From positions 1-13,519 of the forward strand of contig NZ_CALIIU010000018.1 of NCBI RefSeq assembly GCF_938017775.1: a stretch of 13,519 nt of DNA, in the 5' to 3' direction. This stretch comes from an uncultured Campylobacter sp. GTDB taxonomy: Bacteria; Campylobacterota; Campylobacteria; Campylobacterales; Campylobacteraceae. Position numbers and translations under genes: made by a program. The notes under the pieces are model-generated. The model searched no databases. It was not told where the DNA came from and saw only the letters and a list, made by a program, of their open reading frames with translations. Below are positions 1 through 7,121 of this stretch, piece by piece (within the stretch, counting starts at the first letter, position 1; each line of letters opens with the position of its first letter).

Positions 1-314
1 TCTGTGTCATTGCCATAACAAGCATCTTTTTATCGATTCCTTTATCGATCTCATACAAGCATTTGGTAATGATATTGTGCATTTTGATAACGTTTGTGGG
101 CGTAATATATATGATCGTAGCGTGGTTTTGCATAAATTTTGCTCTAGCGCGCGTAAGCGGCGTGAGGATCTTTGAGACGTATGTGTGGTTCTGTGTCATC
201 CTTTTTCCGTTAAATGCACTATACAATTTGATATTCCCCATAACCCTCACAATAACTAGCATCGTGCACTTGCTAGCCTGGAACAAGATAGAAAACATAA
301 GCGTAAAAGTTTAG
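1..314 (+). CDS. Partial small membrane protein, paralog of the next two genes (5' end outside window)
   Basis: The frame is open from base 3 back past the window edge, so this is the 3' part of a longer gene; a TTG at 63 is internal and not the start. The translation is very hydrophobic and ends with the same blocks as the two downstream proteins: GVIYMIVAWF, then INFALARVSGV, a TYVW segment, and a final ITSIVHLLAW followed by a short charged tail. Between these blocks it has lost or never had the acidic loops of the paralogs. It is therefore the first visible member of a tandem family of polytopic inner-membrane proteins. I do not recognise the family and give no function. Membership of the family is secure; the true start is not visible. 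Confidence 0.75.
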   Translation, partial: CVIAITSIFLSIPLSISYKHLVMILCILITFVGVIYMIVAWFCINFALARVSGVRIFETYVWFCVILFPLNALYNLIFPITLTITSIVHLLAWNKIENISVKV

Positions 315-386
315 AATTTCGCAAATATCTTGTCGCGATAGAATTCCGATCTTTGCGATTTAATCCGTGTTTTATGTTTGTTTATA

Positions 387-392
387 TATACT
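387..392 (+). promoter_or_regulatory. Possible -10 box (TATACT) before the 422 gene
   Basis: TATACT lies in an AT-rich stretch about 30 nt before the ATG at 422, with no recognisable -35, as is usual in Campylobacter. The duplicated leader before 1213 does not preserve it (TTACACTT there), so it may serve this copy only or be chance. Confidence 0.25.
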
Positions 393-421
393 TCGAAACA
401 AATTTTAAAAAGGGTTTATAT

Positions 422-1120
422 ATGCAGTTCATTGTATCTCAGGCAAGAAAAGAGGGGATGATCAGCACCGGCATCGATCTGTTTTTGGCGGCGCTACCCG
501 CGGTTTTTATCGTAGTAGGCTATGTCTCTTTCAGCGAGCCATGGCGCCTTGACGACGAGATGATAAATTATATCGCTAGCGGAATTTTGATTGCTTTTAT
601 TTGTGTTTCAGTATTTTTCAGATTGCAGGCGCTCCGAAAAATTTCAGCGCTTAGCGGCATAAAAGCAGCGACACTTTATCGCAACTGCATAATAATCTGC
701 GTCTGCTTTTTTGCGCTAGCGCTCGTGCTCAATTACCTTTATCCGAGAGAGCCTGACGCAGACGGCGGGCAGAGTGATAATCCATTTGCGGCGATATTTG
801 GACTAGCGCTTTTCGCAGGCGTTATTTACATAATCGTCGCATGGTTTCGCATAAATTTTTCGCTTGCGCGCGTAAGCGGCGTAAGTACCTTTCGGACTTA
901 TGTGTGGCTCTGTGTGGGACTTTTTGTGCTAAATATACTATGCAATGCAGCGATTATTGCTATAGCTATTTCCTCCGAGCCGCGGACCGAGCAGGTCTCG
1001 GCTTTAGCTATTGCTGTCGTAATGCTTAAACTGCTCCTGCCGTTTGCCGCTCTCATAATAACTGGCATCGTGCACCTACTGGCCTGGAGCAAGATAGAAA
1101 AGATAAGCGCGGAGGTTTGA
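422..1120 (+). CDS. Six-TM membrane protein of unknown function, tandem paralog 1
   Basis: 232 residues. I choose the ATG at 422 rather than an upstream TTG at 353 because the paralog at 1213 begins with the same MQxxVSQxRKEGMISTGIDLF block and because AAAAAGGG lies 7 nt upstream. About six hydrophobic segments are visible (roughly 15-35, 49-67, 87-106, 121-141, 159-182, 195-221). An internal two-fold repeat can be seen: LRKISALSGIKAATLYR (71-87) and LARVSGVSTFRTYVW (148-162) each precede a hydrophobic helix. An acidic loop (109-119, REPDADGGQSD) separates the halves. The C-terminus IVHLLAWSKIEKI is conserved across the array. It probably acts in the inner membrane; no catalytic or ligand motif is evident. 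It lies in the same orientation as its neighbours, with about 90-nt gaps. Confidence 0.8.
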   Translation: MQFIVSQARKEGMISTGIDLFLAALPAVFIVVGYVSFSEPWRLDDEMINYIASGILIAFICVSVFFRLQALRKISALSGIKAATLYRNCIIICVCFFALALVLNYLYPREPDADGGQSDNPFAAIFGLALFAGVIYIIVAWFRINFSLARVSGVSTFRTYVWLCVGLFVLNILCNAAIIAIAISSEPRTEQVSALAIAVVMLKLLLPFAALIITGIVHLLAWSKIEKISAEV

Positions 1121-1212
1121 AATTTCGCGAACCTCTCGTCACGATAAAATTTCGCTCTTTCCAGTTTGATTAGCGTTTTACACTTCGAGATAAATTTTAA
1201 AAAGGCTTATGT

Positions 1213-1857
1213 ATGCAAGATCTCGTATCTCAGGTAAGAAAAGAGGGGATGATCAGCACTGGCATCGACCTGTTTTTATCGGCGGTACTCGCGGTTTTTA
1301 AGGTGATAGGCCTTGCTTCCGGCGGAATGTTCTTAATAGTCAGCGGAATTTTTATCGCTTTTATTTGCTTCTCGGTGATTTATAGGCTAAGAGCGCTCCG
1401 CAAAATTTCAATGCTTAGCGGCATAAAAGCGGCGGCGCTTTACCGCAACTGCGTAATTCTCTGCATATGCTTCGTGGCGCTTTTATTATTTTATCCGGCA
1501 GGTTGTTACAGAGAAGTAACGATGAAAGAGATGATAGAAGAGACGATATGGAATTTAGCGGTGCCCGCAGCCGCAATCTACATAATCGTAGCGTGGCTTC
1601 GCATAAATTTTTCGCTTGCGCGCGTAAGCGGCGTGAACATCTTTCGGGCTTATGTGTGGCTCTGCGCCTTCTTTTTCGCGTTAAATTGGCTATGTGGCGC
1701 AGGGCCCTTCGGTTTGGCTACCTTCAAGCCGCAAATTGGCGATTCCGATGCAGTTTTAATTATCGCGTCATTAAAGGAATTTTTGCCGTTCATCGCTCTT
1801 GTGATAACTAGCATCGTGCATCTGCTAGCTTGGAGCAAGATAGAAAAGCTCGCTTAA
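1213..1857 (+). CDS. Six-TM membrane protein of unknown function, tandem paralog 2
   Basis: 214 residues, starting at an ATG with AAAAAGG 7 nt upstream. It is highly similar to the protein at 422-1120 at both ends and in both halves of the internal repeat (LRKISMLSGIKAAALYR, about 62-78; LARVSGVNIFRAYVW, about 135-149). It differs in the loops: the first periplasmic or cytosolic loop is about 10 residues shorter, the middle loop carries EVTMKEMIEE instead of an acidic Gly/Asp loop, and the last loop reads FKPQIGDSD. This pattern of conserved helices and variable loops suggests paralogs diverging after a recent tandem duplication. I do not recognise the family. Confidence 0.8.
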   Translation: MQDLVSQVRKEGMISTGIDLFLSAVLAVFKVIGLASGGMFLIVSGIFIAFICFSVIYRLRALRKISMLSGIKAAALYRNCVILCICFVALLLFYPAGCYREVTMKEMIEETIWNLAVPAAAIYIIVAWLRINFSLARVSGVNIFRAYVWLCAFFFALNWLCGAGPFGLATFKPQIGDSDAVLIIASLKEFLPFIALVITSIVHLLAWSKIEKLA

Positions 1858-2007
1858 GCCGAAGCGCTTTCGTTTTGCAGCGACCGCGCGCTTTTGTAAG
1901 TCTAAACCGCAATGTCCAAGCCGCGCTGTTATAGCAATGTCAAGCGCGCCGCCGCAGCAGTAAAGCCGTAAGATAGCACGTAAATTTAGAAAATTCAAAG
2001 GATAAAA
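1858..2007 (+). other. Short intergenic region with a small direct repeat and hairpin
   Basis: A 12-13-nt near-repeat, GCAATGTC(C)AAGC, occurs at 1909-1921 and 1934-1945. CGCGCT (1922-1927) can pair with AGCGCG (1943-1948) across a 15-nt loop. There is no T-run, so it is not a convincing terminator. AAAGGAT before the ATG at 2008 is a good ribosome binding site. Confidence 0.3.
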
Positions 2008-2826
2008 ATGAAAGAAATTTCAAAGCAAGATCTGCTTCGCAAGGCGAAATTCCGCGGAGTTTTAGGTGCCGTGATTTTGCTAGGCATCGGCATAAGCGGC
2101 ACGGTGGGCGTAAGCAGCATAGACGAGGACGCGGTCGCGATTTTTAGAGTTTTAGCGCTGCTAGCGGCGCTAGCGATATTTTACGACTGCTTCGTTTGCC
2201 TAGAAAAGGCACTAGGCGTGCGCTTCGTTAAGACCTATAGGCTGATAGAAAGTATCCCGATCGTCGCGATTTTGTGCTACTGCGCCATGGTGGTAGCGTT
2301 AAAAGAGGGCGCGATGCTCGATCTACTCTACACCCTGCTCTACGTTCTTTCGACGTGCGCGGCGGTGATAATCTGGGGCGTATTAAACTGCCGCCTAGCC
2401 ACACTTAGCGGCGTGGATTTATTTAAAATCTACGGCATAGTGGTGTCCGTGACGTGGCCCTGCGAAGCGGTATCGGGCGCGCTAGCTAAAATAGGCGTAA
2501 TCCTCGCGCTGCCGTATCTAATCGCAGCGTCGCTGGTAACGGCGTTTTCGGGGATTTTGCTAATCATAGCATGGATAAAATTCAACCCCGCAAGGTTATG
2601 CGGCGCGGAAAATTCTAGCGAGCTTGACGGCGCCAAGCTAGGTGCGGACGGCGAAAAACCGAGCATTTACAGCAAACTCGCCGCTTTTAAGAAATCGGAC
2701 GCGGACGATGCGAAAAAGCCCGCTTCCAAGGCGAGCGCAGATACCGCAAATATGCCTGCTTCCAAGGCGAGCGCAGATGATACGACCGCCGCAAGACGCC
2801 CGGGCAACCCCGGATTTAAATTCTAA
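2008..2826 (+). CDS. Divergent membrane protein of the same array with a repeated hydrophilic tail
   Basis: 272 residues, ATG with AAAGGA 5 nt upstream. Residues 1-200 contain about six hydrophobic segments and keep the two-fold pattern of its neighbours in degenerate form: LEKALGVRFVKTYRLIE (65-81) and LATLSGVDLFKIYGIVV (130-146) each precede a helix. I therefore place it as a distant fourth member of the array. From about residue 195 it becomes a charged, Ala/Lys/Asp-rich tail of some 75 residues containing PASKASAD twice (238-245 and 250-257) and ending GNPGFKF. The other three members lack such a tail. Function unknown; the tail is probably cytosolic and disordered. Convergent with the permease gene at 3092-4183. 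Confidence 0.75.
   Translation: MKEISKQDLLRKAKFRGVLGAVILLGIGISGTVGVSSIDEDAVAIFRVLALLAALAIFYDCFVCLEKALGVRFVKTYRLIESIPIVAILCYCAMVVALKEGAMLDLLYTLLYVLSTCAAVIIWGVLNCRLATLSGVDLFKIYGIVVSVTWPCEAVSGALAKIGVILALPYLIAASLVTAFSGILLIIAWIKFNPARLCGAENSSELDGAKLGADGEKPSIYSKLAAFKKSDADDAKKPASKASADTANMPASKASADDTTAARRPGNPGFKF
2722..2778 (+). repeat. 21-nt perfect direct repeat in the tail of the 2008 gene
   Basis: The same 21 bases occur at 2722-2742 and 2758-2778, 36 nt (12 codons) apart, encoding ASKASAD in both copies. The intervening sequence differs, giving a 12-residue repeat unit beginning PASKASAD. This fits a recent slippage duplication in an unstructured tail. Confidence 0.7.
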
Positions 2827-3091
2827 CTCTATTCGCAAAAACGGAATTTTGCAAAATTTTTAAAATTTAAGGCGCGGAATTTTATTGCGACGCGCGGCGC
2901 ACCAGGCGAAAACACGGGATTTTGATTTAATTTTATCCGCTACGAACGCGCAAAATTTATGGCAAAATTCCAAGCCGAAATCCGCGATCAATTTAAAATT
3001 TTAAGCAGAGGTTCAATCCAAAAATTCCGACGAAGCAAAATCCAAGCCAAAATTCCAGCTGAAATTCTAAACTAAATTCCGATCTAAATCC
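2827..3091. repeat. Convergent intergenic region: AAATTT island ending in 12-nt tandem repeats
   Basis: 265 nt between two convergent genes, rich in AAATTT, GAATTT and AAATTC. From 3041 to 3091 the sequence falls into 12-nt units of the form TTCCnnnnnAAA: the first T after each A-run is at 3041, 3053, 3065, 3077 and 3089. On the minus strand this directly follows the permease stop codon. No good terminator is visible for either gene; GCAAAA/TTTTGC at 2835-2852 is a weak hairpin. Confidence 0.55.
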
Positions 3092-4183
3092 CTAATCCAG
3101 CTTATTTCTAAAAAGCGACGCCGCAAAGCTCAACGTGCCAAGCCCGATCAGTAGCAGCGGTACGATGAGATGCCACAGCTCGCCCAGGCCCGCGCCCTCC
3201 AGATAGATCCGCCACATGCAGTTATTGGCATAATACATCGGATCTAGGTGTGCGATGTAGTAAAACCACCGCGGCATCGCGTCCGCAGGCGTTATCAGCC
3301 CGCTTATCATAATGCACGGCAGCAGGAACAAAAACGAGCTTACGACCGATTGTAGCGAGGTTTTGCAGACGGTCGAGATCACGAGGCCGATGCCTACGTT
3401 GCAGGCGCTAAAGATCGCGATGATCGCAAAAAGATCCGCAAAGCGCCCGCGGAATGGAATTTCAAAGTAAAATACGCAGATCAAAAACAGCGCGAGCCCC
3501 TGCGCGATCGCGATCAGCACGGGCGGCACTGCTTTGCCGATTAGCATCTCAAGCGGGTTTGCGGGCGTCATCAGCATCATATCGAAGCTCCCCTCCTCGC
3601 GCTCGCGAGAGACGCTAAACGCCGATAGCATCAGCACCTGAATCATCGAAAGCCCCAAAATCATCCCCGTCATGATCGTGTAGCGCGTGATCGTGTTTTC
3701 ATTAAAAACATAGCGCGGATTTATGCTGATTAAATTGGCAAAATGCTGCGCGTTGTATTCCCCCACTATGGCCTGCACGAAGCCGATGACGGTGTTTGCC
3801 AAGGTCGTATTGCGCGAATCCGCGATGATCAAAAGCTCGTGCGTATCCTTAAAATCGCTGCCGAAATAGATCCCGATGATCGCCTCGCCCTCGCTTACCG
3901 CGCGGCGCAAGCAGGTTAGGTCTTTGCAGCCGAGATCTGTTTTAAACATCGGCGTAGCGGCGATGCTCTGCACCAGCGCGGTGGACGTCGCATCGCGGGC
4001 GTCGTCCAAAATCGCGTAGCGCACCTGCTCGGGGGTGAAATTCGCGCCGTAGCCGAATATGATCGCCTGCACCAGTACCGGCACGATCAGCACCATGCGC
4101 GTGCCCTTGTCGCGAAACATCGCCAAAAATTCCTTTTTTATCAGCGCGCGAATTCGAAGCAGAGATTTTCGCAGAGCGTTCAT
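3092..4183 (-). CDS. ABC-2 type transporter permease, YbhR-like (last gene of export operon)
   Basis: 363 residues, the usual size for this family. It follows the ABC-2 plan: a cytosolic N-terminus with ALIKKEFLAMFRDKGTR, a first helix at about 28-45, a periplasmic domain from about 50 to 165 (including AILDD, GIYFGSDF and NTTLAN), then five helices at about 168-188, 218-242, 250-272, 278-297 and 336-354. SREREEGSFDMMLMTP (192-207) is the typical cytosolic coupling segment, and SGLITPADAMP lies before the last helix. It should pair with the other permease as the inner-membrane channel driven by the double ATPase. The ATG overlaps the stop of the upstream reading frame (ATGA), and AAAAGGG lies 7 nt upstream. 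The gene is largely free of the AAATTT-type repeats that flank it. The substrate is not deducible; YbhGFSR relatives export drugs or ions. Confidence 0.9.
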   Translation of the reverse strand: MNALRKSLLRIRALIKKEFLAMFRDKGTRMVLIVPVLVQAIIFGYGANFTPEQVRYAILDDARDATSTALVQSIAATPMFKTDLGCKDLTCLRRAVSEGEAIIGIYFGSDFKDTHELLIIADSRNTTLANTVIGFVQAIVGEYNAQHFANLISINPRYVFNENTITRYTIMTGMILGLSMIQVLMLSAFSVSREREEGSFDMMLMTPANPLEMLIGKAVPPVLIAIAQGLALFLICVFYFEIPFRGRFADLFAIIAIFSACNVGIGLVISTVCKTSLQSVVSSFLFLLPCIMISGLITPADAMPRWFYYIAHLDPMYYANNCMWRIYLEGAGLGELWHLIVPLLLIGLGTLSFAASLFRNKLD

Positions 4184-5490
4184 AGCGCATCCCTTTTAAA
4201 TTTAGCGGCACCTTTAAATTTAACGCCATTTTCAAATTTAGCGGCGCGTGTGTGCGGAGTGAAATTTGAAATAAAATTTAAAAACGGAATGGACGTGGGT
4301 TTAAATTTATGCGACGGCAAGGAGATGAAATTTAAAAGTGCGCCCGTGAGGTCAAATTTGCTAAAATTTTCCGCACGCCCTGCTTCGTAGCCGTGCCGTG
4401 CAGCTGCGCTACAAAGCGCTATGCGGCGCCACGCAGAATTCAAATATTGATTAATCTTAACCGCGCTCCGTTTTTCTGTCGCGTCGTGCGTATGCTGCGA
4501 AGTAAGCCGCGCCGCACGCCCTGCTTCGGCTTTATCTGCGCGCGGCAAAGTACGACGCGAAGCACGCGGCAACGCGCGAATAAGCTTTAAAATTCTCAAT
4601 CCACGCTGCGATATAAAATTTTGCGCTGCGTCCGCAAGACGCGCTGAAGCGCGCATAAATTTTAAAATTTCGAACCCGCGCCCAACCGCCGCTTGCAAGC
4701 CGAAGCGTCTCGCGCCTAGAAATTTTAAAAATTTTATCGCATGCCTCTTTTGGGCGCAAAATTTCATTCTTTGCACTCCCTGTAAAAGCGAAGCGTTCGT
4801 CGCTTGCCCTACTTCATAGCGCGAAATTTTACCGCTTGCGGCTCGAATCAAAGCGGGGTACTTATGCAAGCAAACGGCGTAAATTTCGCTACGCCACGCT
4901 TCGTAGTTACGCCGTGTAACTGCGCTGCAAAGCTGCATCGCAAAGCGCGATGTAAAATTTAAAAGCGCGCCCGTGAGGTCAAATTTGCTAAGCTTTTCCG
5001 CGCGCGCCGTTTTGTAGCTGCGCCGTGTAGCTGCGGTACGAAGTCGTGCTATGCGGCGCTGCGCGGAATCCAAACCGCCCGCATGATTAAACTTAACCGC
5101 GCGCCGTTTTTCTGTCGCGTCGTGCGCATGCTGCGAAGTAAGCCGTGCCGCGCACCATGCTTTGGCTTTATCCGCGCGTAGCGAAGTGCAGCGTAGTAGA
5201 GCACGTGTTAAAGCATGGCGTAGAGCATGCAGCGGCTTGTGAATAAACTTTAAAATTTTAAATCCGCACTTCGATATGAAATTTTGCGCTGTGTCCGCAA
5301 GACGCTCTGAAGTGCGCGTAAATTTTAAAATTCCAAACCCATTACGCAGCTCGGACGTAAATTTTAAAAACTCCACCGTCTGTTTATGCGAGCCAAAGTG
5401 TCTCGTACTAAGAAATTTTAAAATTTCAAATCTACGTTCCGCCGCCCGTAAACCAAAGCTCCTCGCGTCTAGGAATTCTAAAAATTTCAT
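4180..5490 (-). CDS. Unrecognised basic repeat ORF translationally stitched between the two permease genes
   Basis: 436 codons with no stop, starting at an ATG that overlaps the upstream permease stop (ATGA), with AAAAGGGG 6 nt upstream; its own stop overlaps the next permease start (again ATGA). The product is strongly basic (Arg, Lys, His) with no transmembrane helix or known domain that I can see. It is made of repeats: short (E/K)ILKF blocks from AAATTTTAAAATTT-type DNA, a long internal duplication (about residues 1-180 against 250-390, sharing for example SKFDLTGALLNF and ARLTSQHxHDATEKR), and a C-terminal six-residue pattern AKFENG, VKFKGA, AKFKRD. Known Ybh-type operons have no gene here. 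It may be a real protein, a translational bridge that keeps ribosomes on the mRNA, or open repeat DNA. Reading-frame conservation between repeat copies argues for translation; the composition argues against a folded enzyme. Confidence 0.5.
   Translation of the reverse strand: MKFLEFLDARSFGLRAAERRFEILKFLSTRHFGSHKQTVEFLKFTSELRNGFGILKFTRTSERLADTAQNFISKCGFKILKFIHKPLHALRHALTRALLRCTSLRADKAKAWCAARLTSQHAHDATEKRRAVKFNHAGGLDSAQRRIARLRTAATRRSYKTARAEKLSKFDLTGALLNFTSRFAMQLCSAVTRRNYEAWRSEIYAVCLHKYPALIRAASGKISRYEVGQATNASLLQGVQRMKFCAQKRHAIKFLKFLGARRFGLQAAVGRGFEILKFMRASARLADAAQNFISQRGLRILKLIRALPRASRRTLPRADKAEAGRAARLTSQHTHDATEKRSAVKINQYLNSAWRRIALCSAAARHGYEAGRAENFSKFDLTGALLNFISLPSHKFKPTSIPFLNFISNFTPHTRAAKFENGVKFKGAAKFKRDAL
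4324..5490 (-). repeat. Large in-frame duplication inside the spacer ORF
   Basis: Copies are at about 4324-4740 and 4949-5490. Matching landmarks are CCCGTGAGG at 4343 and 4970 (offset 627), TTTTTCTGTC at 4471 and 5107 (636), TCCGCAAGAC at 4631 and 5294 (663), and the CTAG block at 4716 and 5469 (753). All four offsets are multiples of three, so the accumulated indels are 9, 27 and 90 nt. A third partial copy of the block starting CTTCGTAG at 4383 lies at 4899 (offset 516, also a multiple of three), with a counterpart at 5010. Confidence 0.75.
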
Positions 5491-7121
5491 CGTGCGCCCC
5501 TTTTTACGCTAAGCACGCACAAGCTGAAAAACAAAACCGCTCCGAGTGCCTGAATGACGAGGTTTATCCACAGCGTCGCGCTCTGTCCGCCCGATAGAAA
5601 GCAGATACGAAAGGACTCGACCGCGTATGTGGGCGGCAGCAGGTGCCCGATGAAATTGACCGCCGCGGGCAGTCCGCGCAGATCGAATATCATGCCGCTA
5701 AGCAGCGTCACGGGCAGGTAGCCGATGACGATGGCGTATTCCTGCGCTAGGAATTGATTTTTGCAGATCGCCGAGATCAGCATGCCTAGGCAGGTCATCT
5801 CCAGCACGAAGACGCAAAGCGTCGCCAGTAGCATCGCCACGCTGCCGCGGATCGGGATGCCCAAAAGTACCTGCCCGTAAACGAGCGTCATCGCGCCGCC
5901 CAAAAGCGCTAGGAAATAATACGCGCCGACCTTGGCAGTGACGATCTCAAGCGCGCTTGCGTTGGAGTTGTAAAGCGAGGCGATCGTGCCGCGATCCCAT
6001 TCGCGCGAGATCACGACTGCGACCATAAATAGGCAGATGAGCCCCAAAATCCCCACGTACTCGGCAGATACGAGATACCACGTCGATTCGTTGGCTTCAT
6101 TGAACCAGCTACGATAATTCACGCTGACGGGCTTTGCTGCGGCGTTTAAATTTGCGTTTAAAAAGCCGTAATCTTGCGCCAAAACCTGCTCGATCACGCC
6201 CGCGACATAGACGTAGCTAAGAAGCGCGAGCTGCGACTGCGTGGCGTTTTGGATAAGGAAAATCTCGGCGCCGTCTTTATTCGAGCCGCTCGCGCCGCCT
6301 CCTGCACCATTTGAGCCGCCTACATTACTTGAGCTGCCGCCGTTATTTACAGCGCCGCCCGCGCTGCGAGCGCCGTTAGCGGAAGGGCTTGCATTGACGC
6401 CGCCGCTCGCATTTTTGAGATCATCCGCACCGCCGATAAGGCCTGTATTCGTATCGCCTGCGCCGCCGATTAAATTTACGCTGCCTTGATTTGCGCCCAT
6501 ATCGCTCGCGCTGCTACCGGAATTTGCAGTCGCGCCGCTTAAATTTACTCCGCTGCCGCCCGCTTCTGAGCCGTTGCCGTATGAGCCCTCCCCTCTTGCG
6601 CCGGTACCGCCTGCAGAGGTGTTTATGCCGCTCTCCGTGCTAGTGCCAGCGCCGCCGTCCTCAAGCGGACGGACATTGGCGTCGCCGCTCATATTTTGGA
6701 TATCGCTTGCACCGTCCATGGAGAGGCTTTCGTCGCTAAAGATATTTAAATTTACGCCGCCGCTCGCGCCGCCGAGTCCGCCCAAAGTGTTTTGAAATTT
6801 CGCCGCAAAGCGCGGATCAAAATACAAAATGCTCTCGATCTCGTGCGCCTTAAAATCTCTCCTCGCGCTCTCTAAATCCGTATAGACGCGGGTTTGCAGG
6901 TATTTTGAGCCCAAAAATCCGCCGAGTAGATCCCGCTCGATTTTGGAGCTCAGATCGCTTACGAAGCCCACCTTGACGGGCTTTATGTCCATCCGCATCG
7001 CGTATCCGTAGATCACGACCAAAATTAGCGGCATCAAAAACGCGATCACAAGCGCCGATCGATCCTTTGCGATCTGCGCGAACTCCTTTTTTACGAGGAT
7101 TTTTAAAAAGGTAAAGTTCAT
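5487..7121 (-). CDS. ABC-2 type transporter permease, YbhS-like, with a large Gly/Ser-rich periplasmic insertion
   Basis: 544 residues, against roughly 370-380 for typical family members. The conserved parts are a cytosolic KILVKKEFAQIAKDRSALVI followed by a helix at about 22-42, a periplasmic domain starting VKVGFVSDL, then five helices at about 350-372, 396-420, 428-452, 462-482 and 515-538. ISREWDRGTIASLYN (371-385) is the usual coupling segment and LPVTLLSGMIFDLRGLP (469-485) the usual re-entrant region. The excess length is one block (about 112-284) inserted between FDPRFAAKFQ and AEIFLIQNATQSQ, which lie close together in relatives. It should form the inner-membrane channel with the YbhR-like permease. 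The ATG is joined to the upstream reading frame by ATGA, with AGGGG 8 nt upstream, and its stop joins the downstream frame the same way. Confidence 0.9.
   Translation of the reverse strand: MNFTFLKILVKKEFAQIAKDRSALVIAFLMPLILVVIYGYAMRMDIKPVKVGFVSDLSSKIERDLLGGFLGSKYLQTRVYTDLESARRDFKAHEIESILYFDPRFAAKFQNTLGGLGGASGGVNLNIFSDESLSMDGASDIQNMSGDANVRPLEDGGAGTSTESGINTSAGGTGARGEGSYGNGSEAGGSGVNLSGATANSGSSASDMGANQGSVNLIGGAGDTNTGLIGGADDLKNASGGVNASPSANGARSAGGAVNNGGSSSNVGGSNGAGGGASGSNKDGAEIFLIQNATQSQLALLSYVYVAGVIEQVLAQDYGFLNANLNAAAKPVSVNYRSWFNEANESTWYLVSAEYVGILGLICLFMVAVVISREWDRGTIASLYNSNASALEIVTAKVGAYYFLALLGGAMTLVYGQVLLGIPIRGSVAMLLATLCVFVLEMTCLGMLISAICKNQFLAQEYAIVIGYLPVTLLSGMIFDLRGLPAAVNFIGHLLPPTYAVESFRICFLSGGQSATLWINLVIQALGAVLFFSLCVLSVKRGAR
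6270..6788 (-). other. Low-complexity insertion within the permease gene (codons ~112-284)
   Basis: The encoded stretch is dominated by Gly, Ser, Ala, Asn and Asp and has no hydrophobic segment, so it should be a long flexible loop in the periplasm. GVNL or SVNL recurs (about 122-125, 191-194, 214-217); each comes from GTAAATTTA-type DNA, linking the insertion to the AAATTT repeats around it but in a different reading frame from the KF and IL repeats of the spacer ORFs. Confidence 0.7.

Larger units (their letters stand above)
315..1857 (+). repeat. Tandem gene duplication including the leader regions
   Basis: Two successive units, 315-1120 and 1121-1857, each consist of a leader of about 90-107 nt followed by a membrane protein gene. 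The leaders align base by base: both begin just after the previous stop with AATTTCGC, share a CGATA/AATTTCG-type block, and end with AAATTTTAAAAAGG ahead of the start codon. The coding parts align from MQ(F/D)(I/L)VSQ(A/V)RKEGMISTGIDLF to the IVHLLAWSKIEK end. The duplication thus copied gene plus leader, and the copies then diverged mainly in the loops. Confidence 0.7.

Noticed and set aside
353..421. Upstream TTG start for the membrane protein at 422
   Set aside because: The extension is not shared with the paralog at 1213, and a good ribosome site lies directly before the ATG at 422.
2835..2852. GCAAAA/TTTTGC hairpin as terminator of the 2008 gene
   Set aside because: Only 6 bp and mostly A-T; such pairings arise readily from the AAATTT words all around it.
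6241..6795. Proline-rich plus-strand frames opposite the permease insertion
   Set aside because: They are mirror images of the Gly-rich block (GGC/GCC codons) in a well-supported minus-strand gene.
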